Below, in pieces: positions 1 to 8,266 of a stretch of 64,000 nucleotides of DNA (its first letter is position 1; each line of letters starts with the position of its first letter). Location of the stretch: assembly GCF_016481275.1 (NCBI RefSeq), contig NZ_JAEMNW010000003.1, positions 372,001 through 436,000 on the forward strand. Reading direction: 5' to 3'. Made by a program: the position numbers and the translations under genes. The stretch is from Antrihabitans auranticaus (GTDB taxonomy: Bacteria > Actinomycetota > Actinomycetes > Mycobacteriales > Mycobacteriaceae). The notes beneath the pieces are model-generated. The model did no database searches. It saw nothing but the letters and a program-made list of their open reading frames with translations, and was not told where the DNA came from.

Positions 1-780
1 GACGGGTTTCACCAACGCGAACTGTGGTTGTCGCTGGGCTGGCAGGACATCAAGCAGCGCTACCGCCGCTCGGTGCTCGGCCCGTTCTGGATCACCATCG
101 CGACCGGCCTGCAAGCCGCCGCGATGGGTGTCCTGTACTCGGCGCTGCTCGATATTCCGCTGACCGAGTTCCTGCCGTACGTCACGGTCGGGCTGATCGT
201 GTGGAACCTGATCAGTGCGAGCATCCTCGAGGGCTCCGAGGTCTTCATCGCCAACGAAGGCCTGATCAAGCAGTTGCCGTCGGCGTTGAGCGTGCACGTC
301 TACCGCCTGGTCTGGCGGCAGATGCTGTTCTTCGCCCACAACTGCCTCATCTACGTTGTGATGCTCGTGGCGTTCGGGGTGTGGCGCGACCTGCACTGGA
401 CGGCCGTCTTCGCGATTCCGGCGCTGGTCCTGCTGATGCTCAACGCGATGTGGGTGTCGATCGTGTTCGGCATCTTCTCCACCCGTTATCGCGACATCGC
501 ACCGATCCTCGGCAGCATGACGCTGATGCTGTTCGTGCTCACACCGGTGATGTGGACGACCAAAACGCTGGAAGCCCAGGGCGGCAACGTCGCCGAGCGC
601 GCAAAGCTGGCCGAGCTGATTCCGACGTTCCACTACCTCGACATCGTGCGCGCGCCGTTGCTCGGCGAGGACCAACAGGCCTATCACTGGTACATCGTCA
701 TCGGCATCACCGTCGTCGGCTGGATCGTGGCCATACTGTCGCTGCGCAAGTTCCGCTCACGCGTGCCTTACTGGGTTTAG
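1..780 (+). CDS. wzm: Galactan/O-antigen-type ABC exporter permease (partial, 5' end outside window)
   Basis: Membrane subunit of an ABC-2 type polysaccharide exporter, expected to move lipid-linked galactan across the plasma membrane. The frame is already open at base 1 and reads RELWLSLGWQDIKQRYRRS, a typical cytoplasmic entry to the ABC-2 domain, so the true start lies left of the window. About 259 residues are present, with several hydrophobic segments and the charged loop STRYRDIAPIL that is usual before the last helices. It ends 13 bases before the ATPase gene, and glfT1 follows; this trio matches the rfbD-rfbE-glfT1 cluster of mycobacteria. The family is clear; galactan as substrate is inferred from context. 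Confidence 0.9.
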   Translation, partial: DGFHQRELWLSLGWQDIKQRYRRSVLGPFWITIATGLQAAAMGVLYSALLDIPLTEFLPYVTVGLIVWNLISASILEGSEVFIANEGLIKQLPSALSVHVYRLVWRQMLFFAHNCLIYVVMLVAFGVWRDLHWTAVFAIPALVLLMLNAMWVSIVFGIFSTRYRDIAPILGSMTLMLFVLTPVMWTTKTLEAQGGNVAERAKLAELIPTFHYLDIVRAPLLGEDQQAYHWYIVIGITVVGWIVAILSLRKFRSRVPYWV

Positions 781-793
781 GGGCCTGCCACAC

Positions 794-1600
794 ATGACTG
801 TCAGCATCGAGACACACGGCGCGTGGGTCGAATTCCCGATCTTCGACGCGAAATCGCGGTCGCTCAAGAAGGCGTTCCTCGGCAAGGCCGGCGGCGCGAT
901 CGGGCGCAACAGCTCGAAGGTCGTCGTCGTCGAAGCATTGCGCGACATATCGCTGAACCTCAAAGAGGGCGACCGGATCGGGTTGGTGGGCCACAACGGT
1001 GCGGGCAAGTCCACGCTGCTGCGCCTGCTCTCCGGAATTTACGAACCCTCGCGCGGCAGCGCCCAGATCCGCGGTCGCGTCGCACCGGTCTTCGACCTCG
1101 GCGTCGGCATGGACCCCGAGATCTCCGGGTACGAGAACATCCTGATCCGTGGCCTGTTTCTCGGTCAGACGCGCAAGCAGATGCTCAGCAAGATCGACGA
1201 GATCGCCGATTTCACCGAACTCGGCGACTACCTCGAGATGCCCCTGCGGACCTACTCGACCGGCATGCGGGTTCGTCTCGCCATGGGCGTGGTGACCAGT
1301 ATCGATCCCGAGATCCTGCTGCTCGACGAAGGCATCGGTGCCGTCGACGCCGAGTTCATGAAGAAGGCGCGCAAACGGCTGCAGGCGCTCGTGGCGCGAT
1401 CCGGAATTCTGGTCTTCGCCAGCCACTCCAACGAGTTCCTCGCCCAACTCTGCGACACCGCGATGTGGATTGATCACGGCACGATTCGGATGCACGGCGA
1501 AATCGAAGACGTCGTGACCGCATACGAGGGTCCGGAAGCCGGCCAGCACGTCGCACGGACCCTGCTCGAACTCGAAGCGGAAAAAGCCCGTGAAGGCTGA
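794..1600 (+). CDS. wzt: Galactan/O-antigen-type ABC exporter ATP-binding protein
   Basis: ATPase subunit paired with the upstream permease; it powers export of lipid-linked galactan. 268 residues. Visible motifs are Walker A GHNGAGKST (about residues 66-74), the signature YSTGMRVRLAMG (about 154) and Walker B ILLLDEG (about 175-181), followed by the switch histidine in FASHS. The long N-terminal lead before Walker A, with LKKAFLG, is usual for Wzt/RfbE-type ATPases. There is no C-terminal carbohydrate-binding extension, so this is the short class. The last codons overlap glfT1 by 11 bases, which indicates translational coupling. Confidence 0.93.
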   Translation: MTVSIETHGAWVEFPIFDAKSRSLKKAFLGKAGGAIGRNSSKVVVVEALRDISLNLKEGDRIGLVGHNGAGKSTLLRLLSGIYEPSRGSAQIRGRVAPVFDLGVGMDPEISGYENILIRGLFLGQTRKQMLSKIDEIADFTELGDYLEMPLRTYSTGMRVRLAMGVVTSIDPEILLLDEGIGAVDAEFMKKARKRLQALVARSGILVFASHSNEFLAQLCDTAMWIDHGTIRMHGEIEDVVTAYEGPEAGQHVARTLLELEAEKAREG

Positions 1601-2480
1601 CTCGGTAATTGCGGTGGTGGTGACACACAAGCGCCGCGAGCTGCTCGTCGAGTCGCTACGGGCGGTCTCCTCGCAGTCGCGACCGGTCGACCACCTGATC
1701 GTCGTCGACAACGGCAACGAACCGGACGTTCGCCAGGTGGTGACGAGCCAACCCGTGGCGACGACGTACCTCGGTTCTCGCCATAACCTCGGCGGCGCAG
1801 GCGGATTCGCGCTCGGCATGCTGTACGCGCTTTCGCTGGGTGCCGACTGGGTGTGGTTGGCCGACGACGACGGTCGACCCGACGGTCCGGAAGTGCTGGC
1901 AACCCTGCTGGATTGCGCGCAGCGCCACGGGCTGGCAGAAGTGTCGCCGGTCGTGTGCGATATCGACTCTCCGGACGACCTGGCCTTCCCGCTCCGCCGC
2001 GGGGTCGTCTGGCGGCGGCATCGGTCCGAGCTGGGCGACGAGGACTTCCTGCCCGGCATCGCGTCCCTCTTCAACGGCGCGCTTGTGTCGTCGAAGGCCA
2101 TCGACGCCATCGGTGTCCCGGACCTCCGGCTGTTCGTCCGCGGCGACGAAGTCGAAATCCACCGGAGGCTCGTCCGCTCGGGATTGCCGTTCGGCACCTG
2201 CCTGCAGACCGCCTACCTGCACCCGAACGGCGCGGCGGAATTCAAGCCGATCCTCGGTGGCCGAATGCACACGCAATATCCCGACGACGAGACCAAGCGC
2301 TACTTCACATACCGCAACCGCGGCTACGTGATGTCGCAGCCCGGGATGCGGCGACTGCTGCCCCAGGAGTGGATCCGCTTCGGCTGGTTTTTCCTCATCA
2401 CCCGCCGCGACCCCGCCGGCCTGCGGGAATGGCTTCGCTTGCGCAAGTTGGGGCGCAAGGAGCTTTTTGTCAGGCCGTAG
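1590..2480 (+). CDS. glfT1: Galactofuranosyltransferase GlfT1
   Basis: GT2-family transferase that in mycobacteria adds the first galactofuranose residues to the rhamnosyl-GlcNAc-diphosphodecaprenyl linker. 296 residues, about the length of Rv3782. The fold begins with VIAVVVTHKRRELL and VVDNGNE. The metal-binding triple aspartate lies in WLADDDGRP (about residues 92-94), and RGDEVEIHRRL supplies the usual acidic acceptor-side motif. The start is GTG at 1590, inside the end of the ATPase gene, with a purine-rich GAAGCGGAAAAAG stretch before it. It is the third gene of the exporter operon; naming rests on motifs plus this conserved neighbourhood. Confidence 0.9.
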   Translation: MKADSVIAVVVTHKRRELLVESLRAVSSQSRPVDHLIVVDNGNEPDVRQVVTSQPVATTYLGSRHNLGGAGGFALGMLYALSLGADWVWLADDDGRPDGPEVLATLLDCAQRHGLAEVSPVVCDIDSPDDLAFPLRRGVVWRRHRSELGDEDFLPGIASLFNGALVSSKAIDAIGVPDLRLFVRGDEVEIHRRLVRSGLPFGTCLQTAYLHPNGAAEFKPILGGRMHTQYPDDETKRYFTYRNRGYVMSQPGMRRLLPQEWIRFGWFFLITRRDPAGLREWLRLRKLGRKELFVRP

Positions 2481-2507
2481 GCGCAACGGCATTTAAATCA
2501 GTTGCGC
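2481..2507 (+). terminator. Possible weak hairpin terminator after glfT1
   Basis: GCGCAAC at 2481-2487 and GTTGCGC at 2501-2507 form a 7-base-pair stem with a 13-base AT-rich loop, directly after the glfT1 stop codon. No T-tract follows, so termination by this hairpin alone is uncertain. Confidence 0.35.
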
Positions 2508-2556
2508 GGTTTCGCGCTCGCATGTCATCGTCATTGCAGTCGTTCGAAGAGATCTG

Positions 2557-2611
2557 AAAGGAGGTGGAGTTCGTGGCTGTCTTTGTTGTGCGCCTGCCGC
2601 ATTCCACCTCC
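2557..2611 (+). promoter_or_regulatory. Hairpin pairing a perfect Shine-Dalgarno with an anti-Shine-Dalgarno copy, upstream of rsgA
   Basis: The stretch GAAAGGAGGTG (2556-2566) is an 11-base match to the complement of the conserved 16S rRNA tail. GGAGGTGGA (2560-2568) pairs perfectly with TCCACCTCC (2603-2611), and the stem extends by one G-U and one T-A pair, leaving a loop of about 30 bases. The loop holds a GTG codon at 2573 that opens a 16-codon frame. This looks like a riboregulatory leader for rsgA, where folding hides the ribosome site. Pairing is read directly from sequence; function is inferred. Confidence 0.5.
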
Positions 2612-2623
2612 ATTCCCAGCTGA
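2573..2623 (+). CDS. Possible short leader peptide upstream of rsgA
   Basis: GTG at 2573 sits 7 bases after the strong site AAAGGAGGT and opens a 16-residue frame, MAVFVVRLPHSTSIPS, ending with TGA at 2621-2623. The ribosome site and the distal part of this mini-frame form the two arms of the hairpin described at 2557-2611, so translating ribosomes would open the hairpin. No family is recognised. It could be a chance frame, but the ribosome site is far better than that of rsgA itself. Confidence 0.35.
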   Translation: MAVFVVRLPHSTSIPS

Positions 2624-2680
2624 CTCTCACGCCTGTATCCGCGTCGAGGTCGGCAATATCCTCGACGAAGGAACCCCCAA

Positions 2681-3718
2681 GTGCTGGAAACAAACCAGCT
2701 CGGCCGCTACGGCTGGACCGATGCTGTTTCTACTCGCTTCATCCACCTCCTCCACGACGAACTCGTCCCCGCACGCGTGCTCCGCGTCGACCGTGGCGAG
2801 TGCGACGCAATCACCCCGACCGGTCAGGTCCGTGCCCGCGTGCTCGACCTCCAACTGTGCACCGGCGACTGGGTCACCATCGGTGACCGCGGCGGCGCCC
2901 CGACCGTCGTACAGCTTGTCCCGCGGCACACGGCAATTACGCGGTCCTCAGCTTCGGCTCGCTCGGAGGCGCAGGTGCTGGCCGCAAACGTCGACACCGT
3001 CCTTGTCGTGACCGCTCTCGACGGCGACGTCGACCTCGGTCGCATCGAGCGCATGCTGGCTCTGGCCTGGGAAGGCGGCGCACAACCTGTCGTCGTACTG
3101 ACCAAGGCGGACGCGGCCGAGGACATCGACGACGCGCTCGTCGATGTCCGTTCGGTCGCACCAGGTGCGACCGTCCTCGCCGTCAGCGCGGCAACCGGCG
3201 AAGGCCTCGAGATACTGACCGCTGTTCTCGACGGCACCGTCGTGCTGATCGGACCGTCCGGCGCGGGCAAGTCGACACTGGCCAACGCACTGCTCGGCGA
3301 GGATCGGTTGGCAACCAACGCGGTTCGTGACGTCGACGGCAAGGGCCGGCATACGACGGTCCATCGCGAGCTGTTCCCATTGCCTTCCGGTGGCACGCTG
3401 ATCGACACTCCGGGACTGCGGGGCGTCGGGCTGTGGGACGCGACAGCCGGCATCGAGAAGGTCTTCAGCGATGTCGAGGGTTTCGCGGAACTCTGCCGTT
3501 TCAACGACTGCGCGCACAACGCCGAACCCGGCTGCGCGGTCGTCGATGCCATCGATCGTGGACTGCTCGCGCCGCGCCGGCTCGAGAGCTACCGCAAGCT
3601 CGTCCGCGAAAACGAATGGGTCGCGTCTCGTACCGACGCTCGCATGCGCGCTGAGCGCACTCGCGAGTTCAAGGTGCAGACCAGGGCGATGCGGGAGGTC
3701 TATCGCAGCCGTCGGTAG
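2681..3718 (+). CDS. rsgA: Ribosome small-subunit biogenesis GTPase RsgA
   Basis: Circularly permuted GTPase that binds the 30S subunit late in assembly and releases maturation factors on GTP hydrolysis. 345 residues, a normal length. An N-terminal OB-fold (about residues 15-95, with GDWVTIGD) precedes the permuted G domain: G4 VLTKAD (about 138-143), then G1 GPSGAGKST (about 190-198), then G3 DTPG (about 241). The C-terminal zinc site is CRFNDCAHNAEPGC. The start GTG at 2681 follows GACGAAGGA with a spacer of about 10. It stands alone, with an unusual regulatory leader upstream. Confidence 0.94.
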   Translation: MLETNQLGRYGWTDAVSTRFIHLLHDELVPARVLRVDRGECDAITPTGQVRARVLDLQLCTGDWVTIGDRGGAPTVVQLVPRHTAITRSSASARSEAQVLAANVDTVLVVTALDGDVDLGRIERMLALAWEGGAQPVVVLTKADAAEDIDDALVDVRSVAPGATVLAVSAATGEGLEILTAVLDGTVVLIGPSGAGKSTLANALLGEDRLATNAVRDVDGKGRHTTVHRELFPLPSGGTLIDTPGLRGVGLWDATAGIEKVFSDVEGFAELCRFNDCAHNAEPGCAVVDAIDRGLLAPRRLESYRKLVRENEWVASRTDARMRAERTREFKVQTRAMREVYRSRR

Positions 3719-3766
3719 CACGGGACTAGCGTGTCCCGTACACACAGCTATCGATAAGGAGCCGCG

Positions 3767-4621
3767 ATGACGGGACCTGGAGAAAAGCCGCTTGCCGGTA
3801 GGACGATGATCATGTCGGGCGGCAGCCGCGGGATCGGTCTCGCGATCGCCCTCAAGGCTGCCGCTGACGGCGCGAACATCACCCTGATCGCCAAGACCGA
3901 CCAGCCGCATCCCAAGCTGCCCGGCACGATCCACACTGCCGCAGCTGAATTGGAAGCGGCGGGCGGTCAGGTGCTGCCGTTCCTCGGTGACGTTCGCAAC
4001 GACGACTCCGTTGCAGAGGCGGTCGCGCAGACCATCGCAAAGTTCGGCGGTATCGACATCGTCGTCAACAATGCGAGCGCGATCGACCTCTCGCCGACCG
4101 ACACCATCTCGATGAAGAAGTACGACCTGATGCAGGACATCAACTGCCGCGGCAGTTTCCTGCTGTCCAAGTTGTCGATCCCCTCGCTGCGCGAATCGGC
4201 GAAGGCCGGTCGCAACCCGCACATCCTCACTCTGTCGCCGCCGCTGAACCTGAACCCGCGCTGGGCCGGTGCGAGCTTGGCGTACACCATCGCCAAGTAC
4301 GGCATGAGCATGACGACCCTCGGCCTCGCCGAGGAGCTGAAGAAGGACGGCATCGGCGTCAACTCGCTGTGGCCGCGCACCACGATTGCGACCGCTGCCG
4401 TACAGAATCTGCTCGGTGGCGATCAGGTAATGAACTCCTCGCGTACGCCGGCCATCTACGCGGATGCCGCATACGCCGTGTTGACCTCGCCGGGCACGAC
4501 CGCGACCGGAAACTTCTACCTCGACGACGAGGTGCTCGCCGCCGCGGGCGTCACGGACCTGGAGCAGTACCGCGCAGGCGACCCCAATACAGAACTCCAG
4601 TTGGACCTCTTCCTCGACTAG
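3767..4621 (+). CDS. SDR-family oxidoreductase (HSDL2/Rv3224-like)
   Basis: Short-chain dehydrogenase/reductase using NAD(P); the substrate cannot be read from sequence. 284 residues. The cofactor motif GGSRGIG is at about residues 18-24, NNAS at about 104-107, and the active-site pattern runs from LTLSPP to YTIAK with Tyr173 and Lys177. The long C-terminal tail ending LQLDLFLD and the ISMKKYDLMQDINCRGSF stretch resemble the hydroxysteroid-dehydrogenase-like-2 group, which has mycobacterial members near rsgA. AAGGAG lies 5 bases before the ATG. It follows rsgA by 48 bases and may be co-transcribed. Confidence 0.85.
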   Translation: MTGPGEKPLAGRTMIMSGGSRGIGLAIALKAAADGANITLIAKTDQPHPKLPGTIHTAAAELEAAGGQVLPFLGDVRNDDSVAEAVAQTIAKFGGIDIVVNNASAIDLSPTDTISMKKYDLMQDINCRGSFLLSKLSIPSLRESAKAGRNPHILTLSPPLNLNPRWAGASLAYTIAKYGMSMTTLGLAEELKKDGIGVNSLWPRTTIATAAVQNLLGGDQVMNSSRTPAIYADAAYAVLTSPGTTATGNFYLDDEVLAAAGVTDLEQYRAGDPNTELQLDLFLD

Positions 4622-4660
4622 AGATCGGTAGTGTTTGGGCGTCTGATCGAGGAGGACGCG

Positions 4661-6798
4661 GTGAACGACGACTCGCGGCGTCACGATCTGAATATTCTCG
4701 AAGCGATCTCTCGCGCGGCGACAGACGGTGTCATCGTTTCCGATGCCGACGGCACGATTCTCGAGTTCAATGTCGTCGCCGAAAAGATCTTCGGACGGTC
4801 TCGGGCTGAGGTTGTCGGCCAGAAAATGGTCGACATCCTCGTCCCACCACCTCTGCGCGATGCCCACCTCGCTGGAATAGCCCGGCAACGTGCCCGTCCG
4901 GTGCCGATGTCCGGCTCGATGCGTTTCGGCACGTTGGGCCTGCATGCGGACGGGTCGGCAATTCCACTGGACATCGCGCTGTGTACCCCCGATACCGGTC
5001 GAGGGTCGGACCTCGCGGTCTCGTTCATCCGTGCGCGATCGCCGTCGCCGGTCGCGGACCAAGCAACTGTCCCCCACCTGGATGCACGTATTCAGGGCGT
5101 TCCCGGCTCACCTGAGCAGGTTGCCGAACTGCTCGTGTCCGCGCCCTTGATCGTTTTCGCGCTCGATCATGAAGGAAACATCGAGGTTTCACTCGGTGGC
5201 GGGCTCGCCCGGATCGGCGTCCAGCAGTCCGAACTGGTCGGACGCAGTATCTACGCACTCCGACCGAACCGGCCCGACCTCAGAAGAATCTTTGCGCGCG
5301 CCGTTGCCGGCGAGAAGTTTCGCGCCTTCGTGGAGCTCGACGGTTCGGTGTGGGATACGCAATTCCAGCCGATGCTCGGGCCGGACAGGGAAGTCATCGG
5401 CTCTCTGGGTGTCAGCGTCGACGTGACCGCGCAGATCGTCAGCGAACAGGCCCTGCGACTCTTGGCCGAGACCGATACGGTGACGGGTCTGGCAAGCCGC
5501 CGACATACCGACGCCTGCCTTGCCCGCATTCTCGCAGCGAACGATCCGCTGGCCCTGATGCTGATCGATCTCGACGACTTCAAGGACATCAACGACTCGC
5601 ACGGCCACGCCATCGGGGACCTCGTCCTCGCGCGCATCGGAAAGCGCCTGCGGCGGGCCGTTCCGGCCGGTGCGATCGTCGGCCGCCTCGGTGGCGACGA
5701 GTTGGTCGTCGGGCTGTCCAGCGGGAACGTCGAATACGCGTCGCGAATTGCCGATGCCATATTGAAAGCGGTCTCCAAACCGATGCGTATCCGCGGTTCG
5801 GACGCACGGGACGCACTCGACCTCGACATCTGTGTGACGGCGAGCATCGGTATCGCGGTCGCGCCGGAAGACGGCGTCACGACGTCCGTGCTGATGACCC
5901 GTGCCGACAGCGCGATGTATGCAGCGAAGCGATCCGGCCGCGCGTCGCATCGGTTCTATCGAGCGGACGCCGACCGTGCAAGCCGCCGCCTCAAGGTCTC
6001 GACCCGGCTGCGGGGTGCGATCAACGCCCGGGCGATCGAAGTCGAGTATCAACCGGTGATCGACTTGCGCGACTCGTCCATCGTCGGCTTCGAAGCGCTC
6101 GCGCGCTGGAACGACGCCGAACTCGGCTCGGTCAGTCCCGGTGAATTCATTGCGTTCGCAGAGAATTCACCGCTGATCGACGACCTCTTCGAACTCGTCC
6201 TTTCGCAGGCCATCGATATGGCGGTGGCATGCAACGCCGGCATCCGGCGAACCTCGTCGTCGTCGACTCCGCGCAGCCATGGCGGCGACCTCTTGACGGT
6301 CAGCATCAACGTCGCTGCCCGCCAGCTACGCGATCCGGTACTGCCGACCCGCATCATCAGCGCTGCAGAATCCGCGGGGCTGCCGCCGTCATGCATCGTC
6401 CTCGAGCTCACGGAGACTGCACTGATGGAAGATTCCGAGCGAACGACGACGCTGCTGAGCGTGCTGCGCGACGCGGGCGTGGGGTCGTCATCGACGACTA
6501 CGGCGTCGGCTACTCGAACATGGCACGTCTCGGCGATCTGTCGACCGCCGGCATCCTCGACGGCGTCAAGATCGACCAGACCTTCGTCGCCGACCTGCCC
6601 ACCGACCGCGCGAAAACGCTGTTGACGATGTTCGTCACGATGACCAATTCACTCGGCGTGTACGCCGTCGCGGAAGGCATCGAGGACGCCGAGCAATTGG
6701 CAGCGTTGCGCGCACTCGGCTGCCGCTACGGGCAGGGCTGGCACTTCGCGAAACCTATGCCCCAGCAACATGCTGTTGCGCTGGTCGGCACGTTCTAA
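4661..6798 (+). pseudogene. PAS-PAS-GGDEF-EAL cyclic-di-GMP protein, frame broken inside the EAL domain
   Basis: Signal protein with two PAS domains (about residues 10-110 and 150-260), a diguanylate cyclase domain with DLDDFKDIN and RLGGDEL, and a phosphodiesterase domain starting VEYQPVIDL with FEALARW. The frame from GTG 4661 (GGAGGA 4 bases upstream) continues to 6480, then leaves the EAL sequence and stops at 6625. The remaining EAL motifs VVIDDYGVGYSN, VKIDQTF and AEGIED appear in another frame up to 6798. One missing base near the G-run at 6481-6484 explains this. It may be a real mutation or a sequencing error. As written, the product lacks the catalytic second half of EAL, while the cyclase domain, with GGDEL rather than GGDEF, stays intact. 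Confidence 0.75.
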
Positions 6799-7295
6799 CC
6801 GATTCGCTGTGCCGAGTGCTCCCCCTCGGCCAACTCTTTGAGCGTCAGTAACTGCTTGCGCATCATGACCAGGTCGCCGATTGCGATGAGGTGGCCCACA
6901 AGTCTCGGTCCACCGAACCGCACACGGACGTGAACCCGGGATCCCGCCGCTTCCGGCGCCACCGCATACGTCACCGATACGGACGGCGTGCGGAGCGTGA
7001 TGTGCCGATCGGCGACGTAGGACTGCAGGGTGAACAGGTTCATGAACCGCTGTCCGACGGCGAGGTCGGCGAGCGCTCGGTCGCGTTCGCGCGGGCTCGA
7101 TTTGCCCCAATTGTCGAGCAGGTCATAGCTGTACGGCGCGACTCGCAACTGGCAGAACCAGCCGAACACGGTGGCCGGCGGTGCGGCGATCGAGATTGCG
7201 CGATCGACGCTCAGGCCGTCGGGAAACAGCGCGTCACACGGTTGTTCCGTGACGCACTCCGTTGCGGTTGCGCGCCAGTTCGCTCCGAACATCAC
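6795..7295 (-). CDS. SRPBCC-fold (START-like) protein
   Basis: A protein of about 166 residues with the helix-grip fold seen in SRPBCC/polyketide-cyclase-like proteins. SVDRAISIAAPPATVFGWFCQLR is the usual first strand and helix, followed by the LDNWGKSSPRE loop and a last helix MMRKQLLTLKELAEGE. Such proteins bind hydrophobic ligands; no substrate is evident. The start is GTG at 7295 or ATG at 7292. GTGA overlaps the stop of the upstream SRPBCC gene, so the two are translationally coupled. Its stop overlaps the convergent EAL gene by 4 bases. Confidence 0.7.
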   Translation of the reverse strand: MMFGANWRATATECVTEQPCDALFPDGLSVDRAISIAAPPATVFGWFCQLRVAPYSYDLLDNWGKSSPRERDRALADLAVGQRFMNLFTLQSYVADRHITLRTPSVSVTYAVAPEAAGSRVHVRVRFGGPRLVGHLIAIGDLVMMRKQLLTLKELAEGEHSAQRIG

Positions 7296-7660
7296 GCCAC
7301 CGCTGCGATTCGGCGCAGCATTCGCCGGACGACGATCTTGTGTCCGCCGCTGCCGATGACCAGCGCCTTGTAGATGCGACCGTGGATTCCCGGGAACTCT
7401 GCCCAGGTCTGGGCGCGGACGACCGTCCTGCCCGGTCCGTCCTCGTCGAGTTCGAAGATCAATGCATACCGGGAAAACGGATGCCGTCCTTTGAGCGCGA
7501 ACCGTTCTGGCGGCGTTGCGATATCCAGCACGAATCCGGGCGGAACAGTGCTCGGGTCGGCCGGATTTCTACACACCGTTTTCACGACCGCAGCCCATGC
7601 CCGTTGCCGGTCGGAGTTGACAGTTGTGGCATGCTCATCGATATAGGGTAAACGTTCCAT
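7292..7660 (-). CDS. SRPBCC-like protein
   Basis: A 122-residue protein beginning MERLPYIDEHATTV, with PPERFALKGRHPFSRYAL and FPGIHGRIYKALVIGSGGHKIVVRR, which fit a short SRPBCC-type protein of unknown ligand. The frame is open further upstream, but ATG 7660 is chosen because TACAGT lies 8 bases before it on this strand, giving a leaderless start, and because the upstream residues look non-coding. It faces the TetR gene across 21 bases and is a likely target of that regulator. The second SRPBCC gene follows with a 4-base overlap. Confidence 0.65.
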   Translation of the reverse strand: MERLPYIDEHATTVNSDRQRAWAAVVKTVCRNPADPSTVPPGFVLDIATPPERFALKGRHPFSRYALIFELDEDGPGRTVVRAQTWAEFPGIHGRIYKALVIGSGGHKIVVRRMLRRIAAVA

Positions 7661-7681
7661 ATAGAAGGACTGTACTAGATC

Positions 7682-8266
7682 ATGGCTCCGCCCCGCAAGC
7701 ACGCCAGCGACGTGATCCTCGACGCTGCCCGCACATTGGTTTTGAGTGAAGGACCCCGCGCTGCCAGCGTCGCCGCCATTTCGGCCGCAAGTGGCGCACC
7801 CGCCGGGACTCTCTACCACCGCTTCGGCAACCGCAACGGCATACTCGCTGCCGCCTGGCTACGGTCGCTGGAGCGATTTCATTCCAGGGCGCTCGCGGCA
7901 GTCGACGTCGAAGACCCGGTGGAAGCGGGCGCCACGATGGCCAAGGCCGTCGTGTTGTTCGCGCGCGAAGTTCCCGAAGACGCCCAGCTCCTCAACTTCC
8001 GGCCGGCGCACCTGCTCGACGGCGAGCCCGAAGAATCGTTCACCACGCAGCGCGCGCACATGAACGAGCCAGTCTTCGCGCAGATGTTCCGAGTCACCGA
8101 GGGACTGTTCGGCGACCGCGAAGCCCAGCACGTCGATATTGTCCTGCGCGCGATCATCGACCTGCCGTACTCAGCGGTCCGGCGCTACGGCATGTACGTG
8201 CCGGATTGGCTGGTCGACGCGGTCGCCGAGGACGCGAGGATTTTGCTCAGGGCACCGCGCGGGTGA
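7682..8266 (+). CDS. TetR-family transcriptional regulator
   Basis: 194-residue regulator. The N-terminal helix-turn-helix runs VILDAARTLVLSEGPRAASVAAISAASGAPAGTLYHRFGNRNGILAAAW (about residues 9-57). The rest is an all-helical ligand domain with no recognisable inducer site. It diverges from the two SRPBCC genes with only 21 bases between start codons, so it probably represses them and itself. AAGGA at 7665 is 13 bases from the ATG, a rather long spacing. The last 20 bases overlap the convergent glycosyltransferase gene. Confidence 0.88.
   Translation: MAPPRKHASDVILDAARTLVLSEGPRAASVAAISAASGAPAGTLYHRFGNRNGILAAAWLRSLERFHSRALAAVDVEDPVEAGATMAKAVVLFAREVPEDAQLLNFRPAHLLDGEPEESFTTQRAHMNEPVFAQMFRVTEGLFGDREAQHVDIVLRAIIDLPYSAVRRYGMYVPDWLVDAVAEDARILLRAPRG

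Noticed and set aside
2948-5077. A 709-codon minus-strand frame opposite rsgA, the SDR gene and the GGDEF gene.
   Set aside because: It spans three well-supported genes and shows no recognisable motif.
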